Source: Salisapilia sapeloensis
Taxonomy: Eukaryota; Oomycota; Peronosporomycetes; Peronosporales; Salisapiliaceae
DNA: 23,427 nucleotides
Direction: 5' to 3'
Assembly: GCA_023334545.1 (NCBI GenBank)
Contig: JAADVB010000265.1
Coordinates: 1 to 23,427, forward strand
The notes beneath the pieces are model-generated. The model was not told the DNA's origin. It did no database searches and worked only from the letters and a program-made list of their open reading frames with translations. The stretch's first letter is position 1, and the number at the start of each line of letters is the position of its first letter. The position numbers and the translations under genes were made by a program. Shown here piece by piece: positions 1 through 8,827 of this stretch.

Positions 1-861
1 ATGGATAGAGCTGTAGACGGCAGCTAACTGAGGCGGATACACGACCATGACAATTCCTCTGGAGTCGTTCGCAGCGTGGTTACTCCTATCTAAACTTTCT
101 ACTCGCGACCGTGCTTTCTGAATCAGGCGCTCTGATTGTGGGGCCAACTTGATGTACTCGACTGCGTCTTCGCACTTGAAGCGGACATCCACGGGCGTCG
201 CTTCGCAGGTTTCGGACGTGAGGAAGTGCACATCTTTTTTGTTCACAGTGTCGTATAAATGGCAATAGCCCATAGAGTTCCCTCTTATAACACGGTCACA
301 AGTTCGATCGATCTGATTACGGCCTGGACACTTGCCAGTGCCCCTCCATTCTCTGCATTCGTAGTTGGTTTCATAGTCTACATCCTCCTCCTCCGTTTCA
401 TTGAGCACAGGTGCCAAAGGAATCGAAGATATGTTCGATACAGCAACCTCGACGCTATGAACAGGAAGCGATACAGCCTCTTCTGTTGATACGGTGGAAA
501 CCGTTGGAGGACAGTACGAAAGCAAGCAGAACAGATTCACAATTACAGTCATGAATACGATAGCCAGCATACTCATAAACATTTTCCGCCTCTTGGACAC
601 TACATTCGAAGCCACTAACGAAAGTTTGTGCTCAGCGGGTTTGGAAGGCAATTCGATCGTTTCGACAACGTGCTTCATCATGTTCATGTGAGACTCTTGT
701 ATGCCTGCACGAACAATGGACGGTAAAATGCTGAATGGCTTCTGCTGTGTACGAGTAAAAGCATGCGTGAAGCATATGCTTTCAACCAACGTGTCGGAGG
801 GAAGGTACAGCGTAAAGGTGTGCGGGATGGATATTCCAGGTAAATCATGAACATTCCTCAT
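1..861 (-). CDS. MNN1-like alpha-mannosyltransferase, N-terminal part, cut by window edge
   Basis: The minus strand is open from an ATG at 861 to the window edge (287 codons, no stop). A hydrophobic anchor at residues ~94-115 follows a basic patch (SKRRK), giving a type II Golgi topology. The luminal part shows paired cysteines (YECREWRGTGKCPG, TCDRVI) and ends in RGIVMVVYPPQLAAVYSSIH. This matches RGIVMVVYPRLMTSAYATIK and the upstream Cys-rich block of the complete gene at 11628-13646, so the two are paralogues. The catalytic DxD region lies outside the window. The start is uncertain: ATG 687 would give a more usual 35-residue cytosolic tail, but the frame is open upstream to a TGA near 897, so I kept 861. 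Family function (known): adding mannose to glycans in the Golgi. Substrate here is unknown. The gene is divergent from the torsin-like gene, with 278 bp between the two starts. Confidence 0.75.
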   Translation of the reverse strand, partial: MRNVHDLPGISIPHTFTLYLPSDTLVESICFTHAFTRTQQKPFSILPSIVRAGIQESHMNMMKHVVETIELPSKPAEHKLSLVASNVVSKRRKMFMSMLAIVFMTVIVNLFCLLSYCPPTVSTVSTEEAVSLPVHSVEVAVSNISSIPLAPVLNETEEEDVDYETNYECREWRGTGKCPGRNQIDRTCDRVIRGNSMGYCHLYDTVNKKDVHFLTSETCEATPVDVRFKCEDAVEYIKLAPQSERLIQKARSRVESLDRSNHAANDSRGIVMVVYPPQLAAVYSSIH

Positions 862-1139
862 CGCTCTTCTTGGCGTACAAAGCCGTTCAATTCACGCCAT
901 TTATACTTCAGGCACTTTTATGAGCTCATTAACAAGACCGAAGGATATGTCTCGCCTTCGCGTTAGCACAGTGTGCACCTAGTAAGAGTCGGATGCACCT
1001 GCTCAAAGGATACGAGTCGCAAAAGGGTAAACTGAAACATGTGACAGACCACCGAGTTTAGGTTGCACAAACGGACCATACCTTCTTGCAACCTCCGACC
1101 AAGTAATTTGACACGAAAAGCGCGCCGATCGCAGTGATC

Positions 1140-2345
1140 ATGGCATCACTTTCCAGACGCGTTTTCAAGCTTCTATTGCTCCTTTGCACGTGGGAAGTAG
1201 GTGCCACTGAGCCATGCGAAGCGCTTTTTTCTGGAGACAAGTTCCTGCAACGTCTCGACCACCGCCTTCGTACGATACCTCCATCATGCATTTCTTTCTA
1301 CCTACCGACTCACGCTGTGTAGACGAAAGCCTTGACGTAGAAAATCCAGACTTTTACTCTGCACGTGAGAACATTGAAGGTGCCTTTGTGGCGAACGAGT
1401 AATGTATTATCTTTTCCACGCAACTACCACGACACTAAACACGAAAGAATAGATTTGACCGAGGCCGGCCTCTGTCCATCGTCCTGTTTTCCAACTCTAC
1501 AGAGGTCGATTTATACCAATATCTCTACATTGACATGACTGTAACAAGCTGATAGGCGCTGAAAGCCATGAGCTCTGCTGTCGCTTCGTCCATCTTTGGA
1601 GAGAAGCCACCAAAGCACAGTGTTTCCACCATCGACTTTCAGCAGGTACCATGACTTTTCCTCCTATGAAATGTACCTGGACTAACTCGTTTGAGCTCAG
1701 CTCTTGTCAGATGATTCGGAGGCGTCCGTTAGCAGCACACGCATCCATCTTCGCTCGTCTTTGGCTCTACAGCTATTTGAATGCCCATCGCGTAGTTTAC
1801 ACGTCTTTGAGAACGTGCAGGTGGTCTCCGATGCGTCCCTCCCCATTCTTGACACGTTTCTGGACCCGCTCAATGGCAAGCGAGCTCAATTTTATCATGA
1901 GTCTACGTCTTTCGACTGCACCAATGCCATCTTTTTGTTTCTCTTCCACACCAACACACGTCCCGATCCGTCTTGGCGAGACTTTTTGCTCCACCACTGG
2001 ACGAGAGAACAATTCGATGGAGACACGGACGACGCATTCACTCCGCAGGCACTCGTCGGAAGACTATCAGAAGGCGTTTCTTTCTTTGGAAACGTGTCTA
2101 AGGAGACGGAACCTTATACAGATAGTATCCTAAGTGGTGAATGGCGCTTCCTACTGGAAGAGAAACCAAAAGCTCGTAAGGAAGTCGGGCTGTTCGTTTT
2201 CGTCGGACTTGTCTTTGGGTGTGCTGCTGGTCTGTGGACAGAAGACCAGTCCGATGCAGACGCCAAAAAGCCAAAGCCGAAGGCAAACCGAAAGCGAGGG
2301 AAGACCGGAAAGAAGTCGAGCCAGAAGAAAAGAAGGAGAGCGTAG
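1140..2345 (+). CDS. ER-luminal torsin-like degenerate AAA+ protein with C-terminal membrane anchor
   Basis: My model has five exons: 1140-1269, 1323-1398, 1453-1504, 1556-1645 and 1701-2345. Introns are 53, 54, 51 and 55 nt, all GT-AG, all phases agree, and the product is 330 aa. Residues 1-24 form a signal peptide (RRVFKLLLLLC). Residues ~45-250 follow the torsin/ClpB-type AAA+ core: a PLSIVLF beta strand, then SSAVASSIFG (torsin: helix after the P-loop), RSLHVFENV (Walker B strand), and AIFLFLFHTN (sensor 1, Asn201). The P-loop GxxGxGK is replaced by SNSTEALK (82-89), and the Walker B acidic pair DE is EN (153-154), so nucleotide binding or hydrolysis is unlikely. The small sensor-2 domain is absent. 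A transmembrane segment (~278-295) is followed by a Lys/Arg-rich tail ending KKRRRA. By analogy (inference) it may be a torsin cofactor such as LAP1/LULL1, but with type I topology. Alternatively it is a decayed torsin. The splice model is well supported by family continuity across every junction. Confidence 0.72.
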
Positions 2346-2850
2346 AGTAAGAGTGAATGAATATCTTTTCTTTGAAGCGTACCGCGGCTGTATCACACGC
2401 AACAACAACACAGTTGCAATTGACACGACTTTGCCGCGAGCTCTGGAACATGCTAGCCCTCCACCTCCATTGTGGTCTCCCTCATGGCGCCAAGCTAAAC
2501 GCCTGCCATTGCGCGGAATGGACGCTCCTACAAGAGGTTGCCTCGAAGACAGACGTAAATCGCGAAAATCTAAATGTACCTAAACCTCGACTACAGCAAC
2601 GACATGTCTCCGGCTGGTCGTTCAATGTGTCGCCGTCGCGAGTGGCATCTCGTCTCTCTTTATACTGTGGCGAAAGAACTGCAGAATTTCTATCCAGTAC
2701 CTGCTCTATATGAAATGCATGGAACTATATTTTTGTGCGTGACAGCCACCTGGTCTATCCTAGCGTACCTTTGTGGGGTTCAGTAGCGGGCTCTCCGGCC
2801 TGTGATGCTGCTTGGCGAACCTACCAATTTAAGTTTCTTAACGATACGAT
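2346..2850 (+). other. 505-bp spacer with a possible small spliced gene, unresolved
   Basis: An ATG at 2357 opens a 118-codon frame (2357-2713). Inside it lies a plausible 42-nt intron (2555-2596, GTAAAT...CTACAG) that keeps the frame. Another frame at 2598-2786 also reads protein-like, with a hydrophobic stretch TIFLCVTATWSILAYLC, but cannot be joined to the 2357 exon in phase. I recognise no family in either. It may be an unrecognised small gene, a decayed gene, or the 3' UTR of the torsin-like gene plus the promoter of the FYVE-like gene. Confidence 0.25.
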
Positions 2851-4863
2851 ATGTCTTCCGATGGAGGATCCACAGCGTCCTCAGTCTCCCAGCGACCACA
2901 GGACGCGCCCACCTTTGCTCCGAACCTACTGTCTTTCTTCCCACCGGAAGAAGTTTGTCGAGATGCTACCACGCCACTCAGAAAACTACAAAGTCTTCAC
3001 CAGGATAAATGGACCAAAGGTAAGATACTGGGTAAGATGCAGACGTTTGAGCTTCAGAAATCGGACTTGGATCTAGCCCATGCCATCGCTGCCAGCGTCC
3101 GTGTTCCATGTCGTCTGGACGAAGCTCTCCGAGCGCTCGTCGCGTCCTCCCCACAAGCGTTCGAGAGCAACATGCGAGCCCTGTACGGGAACTGCTACAA
3201 GGGCGGCTGCATTCTGCTGCCGCCGAGAGCGATTGCTCTCGAGACTCATCCTTCGGGGCCTTCTCCCGCGTCTCACTCTGCTAGTGGATTCTACGACAAT
3301 GATTCTTCTTTTACCATACCTGCCCATGTAGGCGCTCAAATGGTGGTCGTATCTCCCTACAGAAAAGCAAAATCAGGCTTGCATTCTACGCCCAAGCGAC
3401 AGCAGCTGGGCATGACCACACTCATCCGCCACGACTCACCTTCCAGAGCACTCATCCTGACCAAAACCCTGCCTCGTCAAGTCTTGCGCAACCTCGTCGC
3501 GGCGTCCGATTGTTCTGCACTGACGCACTCGATCGACCACATTGCTGCCTGCTTTGAATTGGACTGTCGAGAGGAAAAGGATGGGAGACCGCACACGGTC
3601 ATCCAAGCCTACGTCTATGCCTCCATGGTCCCTCCACACCAGTACGGACTGCTACAACAGAAGAAACTTGCTGGAGACGCAGACGTCCACTGGAATGCAC
3701 GCTTCCTCAAGGTCGCCGATACGGAGGCGGAGGGACTGCTCCAGCTCTTTCTCCACTCCATCTCCATGATCGCGCCCATCACACGCAGACGCCGTCTCGG
3801 GACCTTGGATTTCCGTCCGCAGCCAAAAGGAAAGCAGTCGAAAGACGTCGGTTGTATGGTCTGCATGAAGACCTTTACGATGCTTCGGTCCCAACGCTTC
3901 TGTCAGTTGTGCGACCGAAGCGTCTGTAAGGCATGTGCCGAGGTCTACGCCGTCGAGTATGAAAGCGATGCTCGACTCAGTCAAAAGCGCATTTGTGCCA
4001 ATTGCATCTCTTACTTCGAAGCCGACATCCTGCGTCCGTCAGGACAGAAGACATCTTCGGAAGGCTCGGATGGACGAAGTGACCGGACGTCCAGTGGAAG
4101 AGGAGAGGATCCGTCGTTAGGATTGACCATCGCATTATACAGCCGGGACATCAAGGAGCGGAAGAGGGCGGTGGCAGATCTGACAAGGCTGACAGCTACG
4201 TGCAGAAGTGATAATATATTACAGATGGTCACCAAACGGCGTGAGCATCAGTACGGCGTCGTCTCTCCTCACCAGATCTTGGAAGCCATTGATGAAGTCA
4301 TGGAAACCCAACTGACTGCCACTAGGAAGCAGATCGTTGGATCCATGACGCACGTGTCAACAGAAAAGGCTCTGCGTCGATGGCCTCCTAGGCCAAGTGA
4401 CGAGAAAGAGGATGCTCGGCTCTGGTGCATTGAACGCACACGGATGCTGGATGTCGACTACGACCGAATGCTCCTGGACCTCATTTCCGAAGTGGCTGCC
4501 ACAAAGCTGCAATGTGCCACTGCCTATATCGCAGCAACAGACGACACGATGACGACTGTCTTGGGCACGTACGATCTTCCTCCCTCGGCGTTTAATTTGC
4601 CGAGAGACCAAACGCTGTGTGCACATGTGCTATATCGAGAGGCGCCAGTGGTCATGGATGTGCTACCAGACTACGCCTCTGACGCCGGTGTCGATGGCTC
4701 CACTTTCTTTGCTGGGTTTCCAGTACTGACATCCGATGGCGACGTCATTGCCCAACTTTGCGTATTGGACGTGAGCCCGAGAGAAGGGCTCAGTGCGTTC
4801 GAATGGGCCGCCATGGTCCTCCTATGTCACTTAACAGCAGAGTTTCTATCCAAACCTCAATGA
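2851..4863 (+). CDS. START / FYVE-like zinc finger / GAF domain protein
   Basis: This is one uninterrupted 670-codon frame from ATG 2851. Residues ~70-325 resemble the START-like lipid-binding region of oomycete FYVE proteins: a VPCRLDEALRALVAS segment, then FLKVADTEAEGLLQLFLHS before the finger. Residues 335-385 hold the zinc ligands CMVC...FCQLCDRSVCKAC...CANC, four CxxC-type pairs as in FYVE. The basic RR/KHHCR signature that binds PI3P is not there (SQRFCQLC instead), so endosomal PI3P binding is doubtful. Residues ~537-667 are a GAF-like domain (ATAYIAATDD, FFAGFPVLTSDGDVIAQLCV). This domain order recurs in a large oomycete family whose members are mostly uncharacterised. A likely role, by inference, is a cytosolic lipid or small-ligand sensor. 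A strong donor-like AAAG|GTAAGA at 3019-3021 lacks a usable acceptor, so I treat the gene as intronless. Confidence 0.85.
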   Translation: MSSDGGSTASSVSQRPQDAPTFAPNLLSFFPPEEVCRDATTPLRKLQSLHQDKWTKGKILGKMQTFELQKSDLDLAHAIAASVRVPCRLDEALRALVASSPQAFESNMRALYGNCYKGGCILLPPRAIALETHPSGPSPASHSASGFYDNDSSFTIPAHVGAQMVVVSPYRKAKSGLHSTPKRQQLGMTTLIRHDSPSRALILTKTLPRQVLRNLVAASDCSALTHSIDHIAACFELDCREEKDGRPHTVIQAYVYASMVPPHQYGLLQQKKLAGDADVHWNARFLKVADTEAEGLLQLFLHSISMIAPITRRRRLGTLDFRPQPKGKQSKDVGCMVCMKTFTMLRSQRFCQLCDRSVCKACAEVYAVEYESDARLSQKRICANCISYFEADILRPSGQKTSSEGSDGRSDRTSSGRGEDPSLGLTIALYSRDIKERKRAVADLTRLTATCRSDNILQMVTKRREHQYGVVSPHQILEAIDEVMETQLTATRKQIVGSMTHVSTEKALRRWPPRPSDEKEDARLWCIERTRMLDVDYDRMLLDLISEVAATKLQCATAYIAATDDTMTTVLGTYDLPPSAFNLPRDQTLCAHVLYREAPVVMDVLPDYASDAGVDGSTFFAGFPVLTSDGDVIAQLCVLDVSPREGLSAFEWAAMVLLCHLTAEFLSKPQ

Positions 4864-5560
4864 ACAAATACTGTACCTACTTATTATCCTTGCCTTTTTC
4901 GCGTCCTTTGCACAGGACACCAAGCTTTCCACGTAAAGCAAACGCACATCACTTTTTGCGACACACTTGTCGATTTCTAATACGTAGCCACACAAAAGCA
5001 ACGGACGACAGAAACTTGTCCGATCTCACGGCATGACGAGCTTCGTTCTCTGTATTTCTACTCATGTTAGCGCGCCGTTACATCAGCAGCTATCGGTCGC
5101 CGAGTGTAATGGTAGGGAAGGGAATAAGAGACTGCAGAGGTAGCTCCATCTAAACTAGGTAGCGATGACTCAGCTGTAAAATCAAAGCAACGAATCTACT
5201 AGTGGAGTAAACGCATGCAGGTTCATGTTGATCATGTGCTTAACTTGGATATCCTCCTCGCGGTGCACTTGTGTCGGTTTCCACTTTGGCCATCAATCTC
5301 GCTTTTCTATTGTAAATTGCGATCCTGTAGCCCTCCAGGTTTTTCAAAAGATCGAGTATTCTACTGTGCACATTTTTTACTAGTGCTGGTAGTTAGCAAA
5401 CATGATTTTCGGAATAGATCCGGTCAAGATGGATGTTCAGCAGCTATGAACCCATATTTGAAGCTGAGGTGAAGCACCGCCTGATTCGTGGAAAATGGGA
5501 TTTTGACGTGGCAATTGGACGAAAACGTGTCAAAGCCGTTTGCGAAAGAACGCGAGCGCG
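4864..5560. other. 697-bp intergenic region, 3' end of FYVE-like gene and subtilase promoter
   Basis: The region separates two plus-strand genes. An 85-codon frame at 5215-5472 has no family resemblance and is probably chance. I see no tRNA, repeat or convincing core promoter motif. The sequence is more AT-rich than the flanking genes. Confidence 0.5.
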
Positions 5561-8500
5561 ATGAGTACAAGAGTCCTGTGCGTCGTACTCGCGGTATGCG
5601 TTCTCAACAGTACCAAGGCGGCGGTCATGGACTCTGCAGGGATGCATTTCACCACATCGGAAAGTCTATGCGCCTACCACTGCAGTCGACACATGTTGCA
5701 ACGAAGCTCGGACTGTGCATCCAGCGACTGCATGTCCAATCGCCGGTGGCTCCAGCCAGAGGAGGAAGCCGATACGAATGTGACGACCATTGGGCTCATG
5801 CAGTGCGCGAGCATCCCGCAAGCTTCGTCCACTCTAGACTTCGAGTGGGTTTCCTTCTCACCCGATAACGCTCGAAACGCCTTTCGGACGTTCGCTACCT
5901 CCTTCTTCCAGGCGTATGATGCGCTATCGACTAGTCCGAACGCTACGTTTGATGCATGTCAGCTCCAGTTTCTACAGTCAAAATTGCTTCCTGAAGTCAC
6001 TTCGGACAGCACGTCGCATGTTGTCGATGTCATGCTTGTCCAGTTGGAGCGCGAAGACATCGATGAACAAGAGTGCGTTCAGTCGATAAAAGACATCTCT
6101 TCCAACGACAAGTTCACGCCGTTTGTTACTCGACGAGATGACGTGAATGACCAAGACACGGTCTTACTGGTGCGACTGACAGGTCCCGAAGCAGAAGAGA
6201 TCAACGATCTGTCGTGCGTTGCCAGTGTTCTGCAGCTGCCTCCGATTCTAAAACTAGTTCCTTTCGCACGCAGTTGTCTTCAGTCGCAACAGTCCGACTC
6301 TGCTCCACCACTAGAAATTCGACTGGCAAACGAGGCCAACAAGACTTTTGTCCTATCTTCCTTCCAGTCCCAACTCGAAACGCAGTTCGGAATCTCTAAC
6401 GTCTTTACCATCAACAGCAAGAGCAAAGCCAACTCTCTATTCACAAGGTCACTTGCCAACATGCAGACGTGGACGTACGTCGTGGCCCTTGCCATTTCCT
6501 CTTCGTCCGTCGAGTGGATCGACGTGAAGCTCGAGATGAGTCAGAACTCTCTTTCGCCAGAGCATCCGCTCTTGATACAAACCGAGAGACGTCTGGATGA
6601 GTTCGCGATGCCTCTTGTCGGCGTGGAGAGCGTGAGGGAAAAAGGGCTCACTGGCACAGACGTTATCGTTGGCGTCACGGACTCTGGGCTCTATCTAGAC
6701 CACGACCAGTTCGACCAAAAGTCTCGTAAGATCTATGACGACCCAGACCAGGACGCCCGCAAAGTTGTATACTACAACGCGTGGGCAAACAGGCAGGACG
6801 AGAGCAACCAGGGCACTTGTGGGCATGGCACCCACGTCTCTGGACTGCTGGCTGGAAGTTCTTACAGCGGCAAGTTTGACGACCTGGGCATCGCGTCGTC
6901 TGCCAAAATCGCCTTCATGGACATTGGCGAGCTGGACTCTTCCTGCACCACTTTGTCGGACAAGTGTCCTGTCCATTTGTCTACGCCAGCAGACGCTGGC
7001 GACTTGCTCGAGTCTCAGATGAAGGTTGGTGCCAAGATCTTCTCCTTCTCATGGGGAACGCCAGGGAGCGACTACAGCGACCAAGCGAGAGACCTGGACG
7101 ACTTCATCTACAACAACCCTGGCATCTTGCTCGTAGTGGCAGCAGGCAACGGCGGTGACAACGTTCAGTCGAGCAATCCGGACGGAGCCATCTCGTCTCC
7201 GTCTGGTGCCAAGAACGTCATTTCGGTCGGAGCTTCCCTCAACTCGGTCAATTCCTTCATCGTGTCGGACGGAATCCAGTGTCAGGACGTGTACAACCAG
7301 TACGCCATCGCGTCCTTCTCGTCTCCTGGACCCACGTCCGACGGTCGGATGAAACCGGATGTGGTGGCTCCCGGACTGAGTCTCGTGTCGGCTGAATCCA
7401 TGCGTCCTGGCGTCCGGACCAAGACAGGAGACTTGTGTTCCCTCCAAGGCACTTCCCAAGCCACACCCATGGTCGCTGGCATAGCAGTCTTACTGTACGA
7501 GTGGCTGCGAGACGGATGGTGGAAGGCTGGCGTCAAGGACGAGGCGTACGGCATGAAGAACGTCCCGGCGTCTTTACTCAAAGCGCTTGTGGTTCACAGT
7601 GGAGAGTCTCTCAACCGCCGACTAGGTCCGATGACAGAGAACACCGTCATCAGCTGCACTGGTCTTAAGCAGTCGTCGACAAATCTAAAGTTCCCCGATA
7701 GGTTCCAAGGGTACGGACGCCCGAATGTGTCGAGTGTCATTGACTTTGCCACCGACCAGCCGTCTCTCGTCTTTCTACCGAACTCGTCCGACCTAGGTCC
7801 TCCACGCGTGTCGCACGGAGAAAGCGTCTACATTACGTTTACAGTGCCGAAGAACGTGACCTTGCGAGCAACTTTGGTGTGGACGGATCCTCCTGGGTCA
7901 GTCCATGCAACGTCGCAACTCCAGCACGACTTGGACTTGGCTGTGTCTGTTAGAAACGCCTCGTCCAAGACGTTCGTACCTGCCACGGCTGAAGAAGGCA
8001 TTCGTAGAGACAGAAGGAATAATGTCGAGATGGTCCTCGTCAGCTACGACGATCTCCTCGCTGCAGCAAAGGATGCATCGAACGGAAGCTTTTCTGCAGT
8101 CGGACCGAACGGAGAGATCGAGGTGGATGCAGTCGTCTACGGTCGGAGCGTGCTGCAGAATGCTACTCAAGAATTTTCCTTTGTGGCGTCCAGCAGCTCC
8201 ATCAAAGTGGCTGCGAATGGAAATGGAGGACCAGAGTCTGATGGATGGAGTGCATGGATGACTGTCGCCATCGCCGTCGGGTGTGTCCTACTCTTGCTTG
8301 TAGGCTTGTTCATCCTGGGCGCCTGTTTGAAGCGAAAGAGAAGGAAATTGCCAGTGCATGCACGAGGAGTTCAGAACCTGTCGAACGAGAACAGGTACAC
8401 GCATGGGCCACCAGAGTACTACGTCGACACTTCCGACCCGGTGCATGCCCACATTGGCTCACAAGGCGGACACCAGTGTCCGTTCTGCCAGTACCGAGTG

Positions 8501-8695
8501 GGTGACGCCGTGATATTGGTGAACCACGTAGAGGTCATGCACGCCGACCCGACGATCTATCGAGGGAACGGCAGATCTGCAGGACAGAACGCGAATGGAG
8601 ATGCTAGCGTCAACCACTGTCCGTTCTGCTCCTTCCAGTCACCAGACGCAGTGATATTAGTAAATCACGTGGAGCACATGCACAAAGAGCAGTGA
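5561..8695 (+). CDS. Membrane-anchored subtilisin-like serine protease (S8A) with two C-terminal C2H2 zinc fingers
   Basis: The 1044-aa product has no introns. I chose ATG 5561 because it begins directly with a signal peptide (STRVLCVVLAVCVLNSTKA). A pro-region (~25-350) precedes an S8 catalytic domain with Asp374 (GVTDSG), His422 (GHGTHVSG), oxyanion Asn530 (AAGNGG) and Ser632 (GTSQATPMVAG). Residues ~740-890 form a KP-43/TagB-C type beta-sandwich (LRATLVWTDPPG, DLDLAV, RRNNVEMVLV). A single membrane span lies at ~900-923, followed by the stop-transfer KRKRRK. The cytosolic tail holds a PPEY motif and two fingers, C-x2-C-x12-H-x4-H, with ligands at 973/976/989/994 and 1020/1023/1036/1041. 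Both resemble Di19-type fingers (CPFC...DAVILVNHVE..H). The protease acts in the secretory lumen or at the cell surface, while the fingers would face the cytosol. Whether the tail is released, binds a partner or only folds locally is unknown. The catalytic triad is complete, so activity is likely. Confidence 0.9.
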   Translation: MSTRVLCVVLAVCVLNSTKAAVMDSAGMHFTTSESLCAYHCSRHMLQRSSDCASSDCMSNRRWLQPEEEADTNVTTIGLMQCASIPQASSTLDFEWVSFSPDNARNAFRTFATSFFQAYDALSTSPNATFDACQLQFLQSKLLPEVTSDSTSHVVDVMLVQLEREDIDEQECVQSIKDISSNDKFTPFVTRRDDVNDQDTVLLVRLTGPEAEEINDLSCVASVLQLPPILKLVPFARSCLQSQQSDSAPPLEIRLANEANKTFVLSSFQSQLETQFGISNVFTINSKSKANSLFTRSLANMQTWTYVVALAISSSSVEWIDVKLEMSQNSLSPEHPLLIQTERRLDEFAMPLVGVESVREKGLTGTDVIVGVTDSGLYLDHDQFDQKSRKIYDDPDQDARKVVYYNAWANRQDESNQGTCGHGTHVSGLLAGSSYSGKFDDLGIASSAKIAFMDIGELDSSCTTLSDKCPVHLSTPADAGDLLESQMKVGAKIFSFSWGTPGSDYSDQARDLDDFIYNNPGILLVVAAGNGGDNVQSSNPDGAISSPSGAKNVISVGASLNSVNSFIVSDGIQCQDVYNQYAIASFSSPGPTSDGRMKPDVVAPGLSLVSAESMRPGVRTKTGDLCSLQGTSQATPMVAGIAVLLYEWLRDGWWKAGVKDEAYGMKNVPASLLKALVVHSGESLNRRLGPMTENTVISCTGLKQSSTNLKFPDRFQGYGRPNVSSVIDFATDQPSLVFLPNSSDLGPPRVSHGESVYITFTVPKNVTLRATLVWTDPPGSVHATSQLQHDLDLAVSVRNASSKTFVPATAEEGIRRDRRNNVEMVLVSYDDLLAAAKDASNGSFSAVGPNGEIEVDAVVYGRSVLQNATQEFSFVASSSSIKVAANGNGGPESDGWSAWMTVAIAVGCVLLLLVGLFILGACLKRKRRKLPVHARGVQNLSNENRYTHGPPEYYVDTSDPVHAHIGSQGGHQCPFCQYRVGDAVILVNHVEVMHADPTIYRGNGRSAGQNANGDASVNHCPFCSFQSPDAVILVNHVEHMHKEQ

Positions 8696-8827
8696 GGCTC
8701 CACTGGAATAGCAGGACTAGTGCTATAGGAAGAAAAAGTAAGCGTACCATGAATATATCCTAAGCTCGACCATTTCGATTGATACAAAGACCTTGTTTAA
8801 TAGCACTCGACTACCTACAAGAGCAGA
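8696..8827. other. Short convergent 3' region between subtilase and DUF155 genes
   Basis: These 132 bp hold the 3' untranslated ends of two convergent genes. No further gene is seen, and no clear polyadenylation signal beyond AT-rich stretches. Confidence 0.5.

Noticed and set aside
2098-2451. 117-codon minus-strand ORF
   Set aside because: It is antisense to the membrane span and tail of the torsin-like gene and is a shadow of the Lys-rich codons.
3019-3058. Strong donor AAAG|GTAAGA inside the FYVE-like gene
   Set aside because: The nearest acceptors give introns of 23 or 38 nt that break the frame, and the unspliced frame is continuous into the START-like region.
7049-7459. 136-codon minus-strand ORF
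   Set aside because: It lies wholly antisense to the conserved subtilase catalytic domain and has no family features.
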